Below the pieces are notes generated by a model. The model saw only the letters and a program-made list of their open reading frames with translations. It made no database searches and was not told where the DNA came from. A stretch of DNA of 56,136 bases from the NCBI GenBank assembly GCA_027082175.1, contig JALWIX010000043.1:1-56136 (forward strand), given 5' to 3'. Below are positions 17,375-25,100 of the stretch, one piece after another. Each line of letters opens with the position of its first letter. Position 1 is the stretch's first letter. This DNA is from Campylobacterales bacterium. Lineage in GTDB: Bacteria > Campylobacterota > Campylobacteria > Campylobacterales > Nitratiruptoraceae. A program made the position numbers and the translations under genes.

Positions 17375-20300
17375 ATGGAAAAATTTTTTATGCTGCTTAT
17401 TAGATACAGATTTCTTGTGGTCGCTCTTTTTTTTGCTTTAGCGGCATTTGGATACAGAGCCTATAAAGAGATCCCCATAGACGCTTTCCCGGATATTACC
17501 CCAAAACAGGTAGTTATTTATACAGAGAGTCCGGGAAATTCAGCACAGGATATAGAAAAACTTATAACTTATCCTATAGAGTCGGCTATGGCCGGACTAC
17601 CGGGAGTAAAATCTATATTGTCAAATTCGCTTTTTGGTCTTTCTTATGTGGCTATATTTTTTGAAGATAGGCACGATATCTATTTTTTAAGACAGCTAGT
17701 AGCTGAGAGATTAAGAAACGTAGATATACCAAAAGGGTGGGGCAGGCCCGTTATAGGTCCTAATACTACCGGGTTGGGGCAAGTTTTTTGGTATGTGATA
17801 GAGGATAAAAGTAAAAAATTTAGTTTAAGCGAACTAAGAGAACTACACGATTATACGGTAGTTCCTCTTTTAAAATCCGTTGACGGAGTAGAAGAGGTTA
17901 TAGGTTGGGGAGGTTTTGTCAAACAGTACGATGTGTTGATAGACCCAAAACGTCTTCAATCTTTAGATATAACTTATGACGAGATTGTAAGCGCTTTACA
18001 AAGAAGCAACCGATCCGTCGGAGGTCAATATCTTGAAATGAACCAAGAACAATATCTTATAAGAGGAATGGGGCTATATGAAAGTGTTGAAGATATTAAA
18101 AAGAGTGTTGTTAAAGCTAAAGAAGCGAGAGCGGTAACAATAGAGGATGTTGCCGAAGTGGTTATAGCTAAGGCACCTAGATTTGGAGCGGTTTCTCTAA
18201 ACGGCGGTGAAGTAATGTTTGGAATGGTTCTTCAAAGAAGTCAAACAAATGCGGCTAAAGTGGTAGAACGCATAAAAGAGAAGATTCCGCTTATCAACTC
18301 AACATTACCAGAAGGAGTGACCCTTAAAACTATTTATGATAGAACGCAAATCACTCATAAAGCCGTAAATACTATGACTTCTGCTCTTCTTAGCGGCGCG
18401 CTGCTAGTTGCGATAATTTTGTTTCTTTTTCTATTTGAGATTCGAAGCGCAATTGTTGTAATAATATCTCTTCCTCTTTCTCTTTTAATAGCTTTTTTGC
18501 TTATGGATAGATTTGGAATTAGCGCAAATCTTATGAGTTTAAGCGGTTTAGCTATTGCTATAGGTATGATTGTAGATGCCACTATAGTAGTGGTTGAGAA
18601 CTGCTTTAGGATGCTTAACGAGCAAAATGACGCAACAAAATCTCAAATAATCTCAAAAGCCGTCGCTGAAGTAGTAAAACCTGTATTTTTTGCGATCCTA
18701 GTTATAGTGGCGATTTTTATACCACTTTTAAGTTTAGACGGTTTAGCGGGAAAATTGTACTCTCCAATGGCTATAAATATCGTTTTTGTTACGATTGCTT
18801 CCTTAGTTGTTGCTCTTTTTTTTATACCTGTTTTAACCTTTTTTCTTTTAAAACCTATAAAAAACTCCATTAGTCCTTTAATGGCGGCTATAAAAATGAT
18901 TTATGTTCCGATTTTAGATTTTTCTTTAAAAAACGCTAAATTCGTTGTGTCAGCTGCCGCAGTGCTTTTTGTCTTATCTGTTTGGTTTTTGTCGAAACAA
19001 GGAAGAGAATTTATGCCTAAATTAAATGAAGAGTCTATAATGTATAGAGTTATTGCCATACCTGGAACCTCTCTAAGCCAAAGTATAAGTTCTGCAAAAG
19101 AGATAGAGAAATATATTTTAAAAAAGTATGGGCAAAATGTCGATTCTGTGTTAAGTATGATAGGAAGAAGCGAAAAAGGCGAAACGGCTCAAGCTAATTA
19201 TATGGAGATTTTGGTTGTTTTAAAGGAGGGAGATTTTGATATAAAAAGATTGTCAAAAGTTATAACAGATGATCTTCACGACACTTTTTCTTACCTTCAG
19301 TTTATACCTACTCAACCTATCGCTATGAGAATTGAGGAGCTTTTAGAGGGAGTAAAAGCGGAACTTGCCATAAAAATCTTTGGTGAAGATCAAAAAATCT
19401 TAAATAGTTTAGCCACAAAAGTTTCTTCTATTATAAATAATATAAGGGGTATAGAGAGAGTTGAGGTGGAATCTCAACTAGGACAAGCCCAAATAGAGAT
19501 TAAACCAAACTATCTTGCTCTTTCCAGATACGCCTTAGAAGTAGATGAGATAATGAAAGTTATAAAATACGGCATTGGAGAAGAGCCGGTAACTGAAAAG
19601 ATAGAAGGAGTTAAAAGATTTGGAATTGTTCCTAAACTAAAAGATGCTAAAGAGAGTATAGATAGCATAAAATCGTTACAACTTCGATCAAAAAGCGGCA
19701 AAATAGTATCTTTGAATGAAGTTTGCGATATAAGAGTCGTTCAAGGTCCCTCTTTTATCAAGAGGGAGAATCTTAGTAGATATCTTGTGATTTCAATAGA
19801 GTTAAAAGGGAGAGATACCGCTTCTTTCGTAAAAGAGGCGGACAATGCTATAAAAAATAGCGTACAATTGCCTGCAGGATACTACATAAAATGGGCGGGA
19901 GATTTTAAAAATATGCAAGAGGCTACCAATAAGTTGATGATAATTATTCCCGTAACATTTTTGATCATCTTTTTGATTCTTTATACGGCTTTTAATTCAT
20001 TATCAAAGGCCGTTTTAATAATGCTTGGCGTTCCGTTAGGGTTAATAGGCGGTATAGCGGCTCTTGTTTTAAGCGGCGAATATTTGACTATTTCTGCGAT
20101 CATAGGATTTATCACCATATTTGCTATAGCCATACTCAATGGAATAGTGCTTGTTAGTTTTATCGAGGAGTTAAGAGGCAAGTATCCCCACGTAAAGATG
20201 GATACTCTACTTAAAGACGCAACGCTTCTTCGTCTAAGACCTGTCTTGATGACAGCATTTACAACTTTGTTTGGTATTTTACCGCTTCTTTTTGTCAGCG

Positions 20301-20425
20301 GAGTAGGAAGCGAGATTCAATATCCGCTTGCCGTTGTGGTAGTAGGCGGAATAATAAGTTCGACATTTTTGACATTAGTGGCGCTTCCAGCTCTTTATCT
20401 ACTCTTTTATAAAAGACAATATTAA
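17375..20425 (+). CDS. Heavy-metal RND efflux transporter (CzcA/CusA family)
   Basis: This 1016-residue inner-membrane pump uses the proton gradient to expel metal through the two preceding proteins. AAGGAG at 17364-17369 fixes ATG 17375. The protein has twelve membrane helices, two large periplasmic loops, PGVKSILSNSLFGLSYV and the NTTGLGQVFWYVIE segment usual for heavy-metal RND pumps. Helix 4 reads AIAIGMIVDATIVVVEN: the first aspartate of the zinc/cobalt-type DFG motif is absent, the second Asp and the Glu remain, which is CusA-like. By my alignment from memory, however, the CusA copper-binding methionine triad is absent. Metal choice is therefore ambiguous, and the His-rich partner leans toward divalent cations. 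Confidence 0.92.
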   Translation: MEKFFMLLIRYRFLVVALFFALAAFGYRAYKEIPIDAFPDITPKQVVIYTESPGNSAQDIEKLITYPIESAMAGLPGVKSILSNSLFGLSYVAIFFEDRHDIYFLRQLVAERLRNVDIPKGWGRPVIGPNTTGLGQVFWYVIEDKSKKFSLSELRELHDYTVVPLLKSVDGVEEVIGWGGFVKQYDVLIDPKRLQSLDITYDEIVSALQRSNRSVGGQYLEMNQEQYLIRGMGLYESVEDIKKSVVKAKEARAVTIEDVAEVVIAKAPRFGAVSLNGGEVMFGMVLQRSQTNAAKVVERIKEKIPLINSTLPEGVTLKTIYDRTQITHKAVNTMTSALLSGALLVAIILFLFLFEIRSAIVVIISLPLSLLIAFLLMDRFGISANLMSLSGLAIAIGMIVDATIVVVENCFRMLNEQNDATKSQIISKAVAEVVKPVFFAILVIVAIFIPLLSLDGLAGKLYSPMAINIVFVTIASLVVALFFIPVLTFFLLKPIKNSISPLMAAIKMIYVPILDFSLKNAKFVVSAAAVLFVLSVWFLSKQGREFMPKLNEESIMYRVIAIPGTSLSQSISSAKEIEKYILKKYGQNVDSVLSMIGRSEKGETAQANYMEILVVLKEGDFDIKRLSKVITDDLHDTFSYLQFIPTQPIAMRIEELLEGVKAELAIKIFGEDQKILNSLATKVSSIINNIRGIERVEVESQLGQAQIEIKPNYLALSRYALEVDEIMKVIKYGIGEEPVTEKIEGVKRFGIVPKLKDAKESIDSIKSLQLRSKSGKIVSLNEVCDIRVVQGPSFIKRENLSRYLVISIELKGRDTASFVKEADNAIKNSVQLPAGYYIKWAGDFKNMQEATNKLMIIIPVTFLIIFLILYTAFNSLSKAVLIMLGVPLGLIGGIAALVLSGEYLTISAIIGFITIFAIAILNGIVLVSFIEELRGKYPHVKMDTLLKDATLLRLRPVLMTAFTTLFGILPLLFVSGVGSEIQYPLAVVVVGGIISSTFLTLVALPALYLLFYKRQY

Positions 20426-20450
20426 CTCTCGGCTTGATTGCCGGGAGTTA
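20423..20450. terminator. Bidirectional hairpin terminator
   Basis: TAACTCTCGGC (20423-20433) and GCCGGGAGTTA (20440-20450) pair over 11 bases with one G-T step and a six-base loop, TTGATT. It includes the stop codon of the pump gene and faces the convergent minus-strand gene. The T tract is weak. Confidence 0.7.
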
Positions 20451-20462
20451 TATATCATAAGC

Positions 20463-20837
20463 TCATAAGCCGAAAAACTCTTTTACAAAATGCAACTCTT
20501 CTTGATTTTTTAATACTATCTTTTTAACGACTTTTTTATCGTCGTCCAATACGTAGACGGTTTTGCCTTCAAGTTTAATATGCGTTTTTCCCCATTTTTT
20601 GAGTAATTCGTCAAAAGCTACGAAAACTTTTGAGTTAGCTACGTCTAAATCTTTGCCCGTTCTTTTGTCTATAATATCTAAACCTCCAAACTCTTTTCTA
20701 ATCTCATACGGAAAAGTTTCTAAAATTTCGCTATATACTCTTTTACTCTTTTTTTCGGGCATATTGGTAACAAGTGCTACTACGCTCAAAAAAAGAAAAA
20801 CTATTGCAAAACCCCAAAGAAGTCTTTTACTAAACAT
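20463..20837 (-). CDS. Small membrane-anchored protein of unknown function
   Basis: This 124-residue protein has one N-terminal membrane anchor (about 7-24, WGFAIVFLFLSVVALV) followed by a charged, probably periplasmic domain rich in Lys, Asp and Val (KLEGKTVYVLDDDKKVVKKI). I do not recognise the family. ATG 20837 has AAAGGAT upstream and overlaps the end of the siroheme dehydrogenase gene by eight bases, so it is translated with that gene. A link to tetrapyrrole or respiratory enzyme assembly is only a guess from position. Confidence 0.65.
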   Translation of the reverse strand: MFSKRLLWGFAIVFLFLSVVALVTNMPEKKSKRVYSEILETFPYEIRKEFGGLDIIDKRTGKDLDVANSKVFVAFDELLKKWGKTHIKLEGKTVYVLDDDKKVVKKIVLKNQEELHFVKEFFGL

Positions 20838-21411
20838 TTCGATCCTTTTTAAAATAGTTTTCTATATACTCTTTTGCCTTACTATCTAAAAGTTTTTGTC
20901 TCTCTTTGCCTTTAGGTAGTTTTTTCCTTAAATTTTTTAATTCTTTTATAAAATTTTCGATATCTTTTGGAATCGTTTTTTCAATCGCTCTTCTTAAATA
21001 TTTTGCCAATGAGGGAGAAGCGCCGGAAGTAGAAAAAGCGATTGTCAAATCTCCTCTTTTGATGTATGAAGGAAATATAAAGTCGCAATACTCCACGCTA
21101 TCAACGCTATTGCATAGAATCTTTTTATCTTGACACTCCTGATATACTTTTTTTTGAAGTTCCAAATCGTCAGCAGCTACAATAACTATATAAAAACCGT
21201 CTATATCTCCGCTTTTATACTCTCTACTTATATATTTAAGAGAGTTATGATCTATAAAATCTTTTACTCTTTGATCTATTCTAGGTGATATTATAGTTAT
21301 ATCTTTTGTAAAATCTAAAAGATGACAAATCTTATCTCCGGCGATTTTACCTCCGCCTATTACAACAATTTTTTTATTAGTTAAGTTTACAAACGCAGGA
21401 AAATAACTCAT
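20830..21411 (-). CDS. Precorrin-2 dehydrogenase / sirohydrochlorin ferrochelatase-type protein (Met8/SirC)
   Basis: This 193-residue enzyme is the NAD-dependent step from precorrin-2 toward sirohydrochlorin and siroheme. AAGGAG six bases before ATG 21411 sets the start; a longer frame upstream is not needed. The Rossmann motif VVIGGGKIAGDK lies near residue 15, and the family segment FIFPSYIKRGDLTIAFSTSG follows near residue 115, with SPSLAKYLRR after it. It lacks the methyltransferase half of CysG. The divergent neighbour acts on siroheme, so this gene probably feeds that step. An FNR-type box and two palindromes lie in the shared upstream region. Confidence 0.88.
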   Translation of the reverse strand: MSYFPAFVNLTNKKIVVIGGGKIAGDKICHLLDFTKDITIISPRIDQRVKDFIDHNSLKYISREYKSGDIDGFYIVIVAADDLELQKKVYQECQDKKILCNSVDSVEYCDFIFPSYIKRGDLTIAFSTSGASPSLAKYLRRAIEKTIPKDIENFIKELKNLRKKLPKGKERQKLLDSKAKEYIENYFKKDRNV

Positions 21412-21428
21412 AAATCTCCTTAAACAAT

Positions 21429-21452
21429 TTACTAGTCTAGTAATGATATCAT
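21429..21452. promoter_or_regulatory. Two abutting palindromes in the divergent siroheme promoter region
   Basis: TTACTAG-T-CTAGTAA (21429-21443) is a perfect 15-base dyad. It is followed, sharing one base, by the perfect 10-base palindrome ATGATATCAT (21443-21452). They lie 18 bases from the start of the siroheme dehydrogenase gene, inside its expected leader or promoter. They are candidate operator sites. Confidence 0.45.
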
Positions 21453-21471
21453 AAACTAACGTATAAGAGAT

Positions 21472-21485
21472 TTGATGACTATCAA
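21472..21485. promoter_or_regulatory. FNR/Crp-type box at -41.5
   Basis: TTGAT-GACT-ATCAA is a perfect match to the FNR-family consensus TTGAT-N4-ATCAA. A TACAAT -10 at 21508-21513 predicts transcription from about 21520, which places the box centre at -41.5, the classic class II activator position for the downstream siroheme decarboxylase gene. Control by a Crp/Fnr-family regulator under low oxygen or nitrosative conditions is inferred. Confidence 0.75.
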
Positions 21486-21541
21486 GGAAAAAGAGAGAAA
21501 ATATCAATACAATTTATTTAAATCATAAGATAGAGGTTCAC

Positions 21542-22531
21542 ATGGAAAAAGAGTTTTTAAATATAATCCAAAAAGAGTTTCCTATTTGCGAAAGACCTTT
21601 TAAAGATTTGGCCGAGAAATTGGGAGCCGAAGAGAAAGAGGTTTTAAATCTGTATAAGAGGTTGAAAGATGAGAAAATAATTCGTCAAACATCCGCGATT
21701 TTTGATACCAAATCATTAGGTTACAGCTCGTCTCTAGTGGCTTTTAAAACAGACGATATAGAAAGAGTTGCCGAGTTTGTAAATACGCATCCAGGTGTTA
21801 GTCACAACTATGAAAGAGACAACCCTTTTAATCTTTGGTTTACTCTCGCCGTTCCTCCAGATAGTGAACTTGGACTTGAAAATACGATAAAAATAATGGC
21901 CCAAAAAACCGGAGTTAAAGAGTATATTATACTCCCAACCAAAAAGATGTTCAAAATTTCCGTACAATTGGACGTAAAAGGCGAAAAAGCTAAAAAAGAG
22001 AAAATTAAGAAAAAAGAGAAGATTAAAATAGAGCTAGAACCTATCCATTTCGAGCTTATAAAAACTTTGCAAGAAGATATAGAGCCTATACAAAAGCCTT
22101 TTGAAAATATAGTGGATAGTTTAAATATAGACTACGATTTTTTAAAAAGAGAAGCTAAAAAATTACAAGATGCCGGCATTATGAGACGTTTCGCCTCAAT
22201 TTTATATCACAGAAAAGCAGGATTTAAGGCAAACGCTATGGTTGTATGGAAAATTCCGGAAAACAGAGCCGAAGAGATCGGTCAAAAAGTTGCCGAGTAT
22301 AGCGCCGTTAGTCACTGTTATCTTAGACCGGTTTATCCAAACTGGCCGTATCCTCTTTTTTCTATGATCCACGGCAAGAGCAAAGATGAAGTGGAAGAGG
22401 TGGTTAACGAAATCGCAAAAGAGATAGAGGCTACGGAGTATAAATATCTATATTCTACTAGAGAGTTTAAAAAGGTGAGGATTAAATATTTTTCACCAAA
22501 ATTTAAAGAGTGGGAGAAAACTTATGGATAG
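21542..22531 (+). CDS. Fused siroheme decarboxylase (AhbA-AhbB / NirDL-type)
   Basis: This 329-residue protein is made of two Lrp/AsnC-like halves (about 1-150 and 165-329). Each has a winged-helix start and then a decarboxylase core: GVSHNYERDNPFNLWFT in the first, AVSHCYLRPVYPNWPYPLF in the second. These blocks mark siroheme decarboxylase subunits, which turn siroheme into 12,18-didecarboxysiroheme for haem d1 (cd1 nitrite reductase) or the alternative haem route. The window's hemA and hemC serve common early steps, so haem d1 is the likelier goal. In many bacteria the two halves are separate proteins. An FNR-type box precedes the gene, and it overlaps the next gene by eight bases. Confidence 0.88.
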   Translation: MEKEFLNIIQKEFPICERPFKDLAEKLGAEEKEVLNLYKRLKDEKIIRQTSAIFDTKSLGYSSSLVAFKTDDIERVAEFVNTHPGVSHNYERDNPFNLWFTLAVPPDSELGLENTIKIMAQKTGVKEYIILPTKKMFKISVQLDVKGEKAKKEKIKKKEKIKIELEPIHFELIKTLQEDIEPIQKPFENIVDSLNIDYDFLKREAKKLQDAGIMRRFASILYHRKAGFKANAMVVWKIPENRAEEIGQKVAEYSAVSHCYLRPVYPNWPYPLFSMIHGKSKDEVEEVVNEIAKEIEATEYKYLYSTREFKKVRIKYFSPKFKEWEKTYG

Positions 22532-22886
22532 TATAGCTAATTTTTTCAAAGAGGAGATAATATATATCTTTATCTCTTTATTTATTTTAGGGATAACCGT
22601 ATTTGTGACTACAAGACCGTTTATGTCGAAAAAAGCAAAATTAGCGATCCCTTTTATGTTTCTTTTTTTAACTTTAGCGCTTATTGCTCACTATAATCTA
22701 AGAATGGAACATATAAAAGAGGTAAGAGAAGCATTTGAGGAAGGAAAAGATATAATGTGTCTAGATAAAACAAATAAAATAGGTCACGTAATGGTAAAAA
22801 AAGGCGAGTGGAGATTAAAAGGGGATACTTTTGTAAATCCTGAATTTGCGAGAGTCTATAATATCAGACAATGTATAGTCGAATAG
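22524..22886 (+). CDS. Small two-helix membrane protein linked to siroheme decarboxylase
   Basis: This 120-residue protein has hydrophobic segments at about 12-30 and 39-58 (AIPFMFLFLTLALIAHY). A short hydrophilic tail follows with two cysteines (IMCLDK and IRQCIVE), plus GHVMVKKGEWRL. I do not recognise the family. Its start overlaps the siroheme decarboxylase stop by eight bases, so the two are translationally coupled, and the FNR-type box presumably controls both. A role in haem d1 or respiratory-enzyme maturation is an inference from context only. Confidence 0.65.
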   Translation: MDSIANFFKEEIIYIFISLFILGITVFVTTRPFMSKKAKLAIPFMFLFLTLALIAHYNLRMEHIKEVREAFEEGKDIMCLDKTNKIGHVMVKKGEWRLKGDTFVNPEFARVYNIRQCIVE

Positions 22887-22895
22887 ACTATTTTT
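22875..22895 (+). terminator. Rho-independent terminator
   Basis: ATAGTC-GAATA-GACTAT followed by TTTTC forms a six-pair hairpin with a T run. It incorporates the stop codon of the small membrane protein gene. Confidence 0.6.
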
Positions 22896-22902
22896 CAAAT
22901 AG

Positions 22903-22960
22903 AGCCGATTAATGTTCCGTATCCAGCGACTAGAAGCGGGTTATTGGAACTTATTCGGCT
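22903..22960. terminator. Long hairpin between convergent genes
   Basis: AGCCGATTAATGTTCC (22903-22918) pairs with GGAACTTATTCGGCT (22946-22960) except for one mismatch and one bulge, with a 27-base loop. It lies between two converging genes and can fold in either transcript, so it is probably a bidirectional terminator or transcript-end stabiliser. Confidence 0.5.
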
Positions 22961-22981
22961 ATGATTAAATTTTAAAATGTA

Positions 22982-24910
22982 TTAATGTAGTTTTTCTTTT
23001 TTTTCTTCTAACTCGATATATTTTTCCATTAATTCTTCATACTCGCTTTCCAATAGGCTAAGTTCTTCGGCAAGAGTGTTTATACCTTTTTCCTCGTAAC
23101 AATTTGGATCAGCCAAACACTCATTTATATTTGCTATTTTCTCCTCAAGTTCCTCAATCTTTAAAGGAAGTTCTTCTAAAAGTTTTTGCTCTTTGTAAGA
23201 TAGTTTTGCTTTTCTTTTTCTCTCTCTTGGAGGTTTTGTTTTTTGCAGCTCTTTTTCAAAATTTTCCAGACTCTTTAGCTCTTTTTCAATTGTCAGATAT
23301 TCGCTATAGCTTTGGTATGACTCTTCAATATATCCGTTACCGTGAAAAATAAACAGTTTGGAAGCGAGTTTGTCAACAAAGTATCTATCGTGACTTACGA
23401 AAATGACTGAGCCGCTAAAATTTTGCAAATACTCTTCTAGAATATTTATAGTAGGGATATCTAGATCGTTTGTGGGTTCGTCAAGTATGAGACAATCGAC
23501 CTTTTTTGTAAAGAGTAGCGCCAAAGCGACTCTATTTTTTTCGCCTCCGCTTAGGACGCCGATCTTCTTATCTAAAAACTCTTTTGGAAATAAAAAGTTT
23601 TTTAGATATCCGTAAACATGCATATTTTTTTCCTGTACTTCTACTCTGTCTCCTCCGTTTGGGCAAAATGTTTCAATCAGATTTTTATCGTCGTCTAGCA
23701 TTCTTCTTTGCTGATCAAAATATCCTATTTTGAATTCACCTCTTTTGATAACTCCGCTATCGGGATTTAATTCTCCTAAAAGAATCTTTAAAAGAGTGGA
23801 TTTTCCGCTACCGTTTTTACCCACGATAGCAATTCTGTCTTTTTGTAAAATTCTTGTCGAGAAATCTTTTATCAATAATTTATCGCCTAGAGATTTTGTT
23901 ATATTTTCTAGTTCAAAAAGCATTTTCTTTTTATTTATGCCTTCTTCTCTGTTGAAATGTTTCTTTTCGCGCTCCAACTCAAGCTTTATCTTTTTGATTA
24001 ATGATGGATTTTTCTTTGCTTGTTCGCGAAGTTCTAAAACTCTTTTTTTCCTTCCCTCATTTCTTTTTATCCTAGCTCTAACTCCTCTGTTTAACCACTC
24101 CTCCTCTTGTTTAAGAAGTCTAAGAAGGTTTTCATGCTGTTTTTGCAAAGATTTTAAAAGTTCCTCTTTTTGTCTGAGATAGTCGTTATATCCTCCTTTA
24201 AAACTTCTTAATTTACACTCGTCGACTTCTACCACTCTAGTAGCGATATTGTCGATAAAATATCTATCATGCGAAATGAAAAGGAGAGTGAATTTTTCTT
24301 TCATCAATATCTCTTCCAAAAACTCAACCATATAAACGTCAAGATGGTTTGTGGGTTCATCCAAAAGCAAAAGTTCCGGTTTTTTCAAAAGAAGTCCCGC
24401 TAAAGCCACTCTTCTTTGTTCGCCTCCGCTAAGAAGATTGACCGGTTTTGATTCATATTTTTTTAGATCGAACTCTAACAGAACTCTTTCGATTTTATCG
24501 TCAAGATTCCAAGCGTTATGAAAATCTAAAAAGTTGGCAAGCTCGTTTAATCTATTTAAAAGAGTTTGGTTTTCGGGATTTTGTGAAATTTCTTCAGAGA
24601 TTTTTTCGTACTCTTTTTTAGCCTCTTTTAACTCTTTAAGCTGATTTTCGATCTCTTCTTTAACTGTGACGTTCTCTTTAAAAGAGGGTTTTTGCGATAA
24701 CATCTGAATATTTATGTTTTGTCTAACTCTTCTTTCACCCTCATCCGGCTCTAAAATTCCCGCCACAATTTTCATCAAAGTCGATTTTCCACTACCGTTT
24801 TTTCCAACGATAGCGACTCTTTCTCCTTCGTCTATATAAAAATCTACTCCGCATAAAATCTTTTGAGCCTCAAACTGTTTAGAAATCTCTTTTAAATCGA
24901 CCAACGCCAT
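22982..24910 (-). CDS. uup: ABC-F family ATPase (Uup type)
   Basis: This 642-residue soluble protein has two ABC ATPase domains (about 1-245 and 315-530). Walker A motifs are GKNGSGKSTLMK and GKNGSGKSTLLK, signatures are NLLSGGEQRR and LSGGEKNRVA, and Walker B regions lead to DEPTNHLD and DEPTNDLD. A charged linker joins the domains, and a C-terminal coiled coil (about 550-642, LPLKIEELEEKIANI) identifies Uup among ABC-F proteins, which act on ribosomes or branched DNA rather than in transport. GAGG precedes ATG 24910. The gene is transcribed alone and ends at a convergent hairpin. Confidence 0.88.
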   Translation of the reverse strand: MALVDLKEISKQFEAQKILCGVDFYIDEGERVAIVGKNGSGKSTLMKIVAGILEPDEGERRVRQNINIQMLSQKPSFKENVTVKEEIENQLKELKEAKKEYEKISEEISQNPENQTLLNRLNELANFLDFHNAWNLDDKIERVLLEFDLKKYESKPVNLLSGGEQRRVALAGLLLKKPELLLLDEPTNHLDVYMVEFLEEILMKEKFTLLFISHDRYFIDNIATRVVEVDECKLRSFKGGYNDYLRQKEELLKSLQKQHENLLRLLKQEEEWLNRGVRARIKRNEGRKKRVLELREQAKKNPSLIKKIKLELEREKKHFNREEGINKKKMLFELENITKSLGDKLLIKDFSTRILQKDRIAIVGKNGSGKSTLLKILLGELNPDSGVIKRGEFKIGYFDQQRRMLDDDKNLIETFCPNGGDRVEVQEKNMHVYGYLKNFLFPKEFLDKKIGVLSGGEKNRVALALLFTKKVDCLILDEPTNDLDIPTINILEEYLQNFSGSVIFVSHDRYFVDKLASKLFIFHGNGYIEESYQSYSEYLTIEKELKSLENFEKELQKTKPPRERKRKAKLSYKEQKLLEELPLKIEELEEKIANINECLADPNCYEEKGINTLAEELSLLESEYEELMEKYIELEEKKEKLH

Positions 24911-25100
24911 TTATAACCTCTTAGTATATTTTTTATAATCAATATTTATAAATCGACTTAAAAATTAAAAATAGTTTAAAAGAATATGCAATTTTAACCT
25001 ATCTTTGATACAATAGCAATGAATATAAAACATAGGGAAACTACGTTAATATATAATTGTATGAGTTCTCAGGTTTTAATAATATTTTATAAGGAAATTT

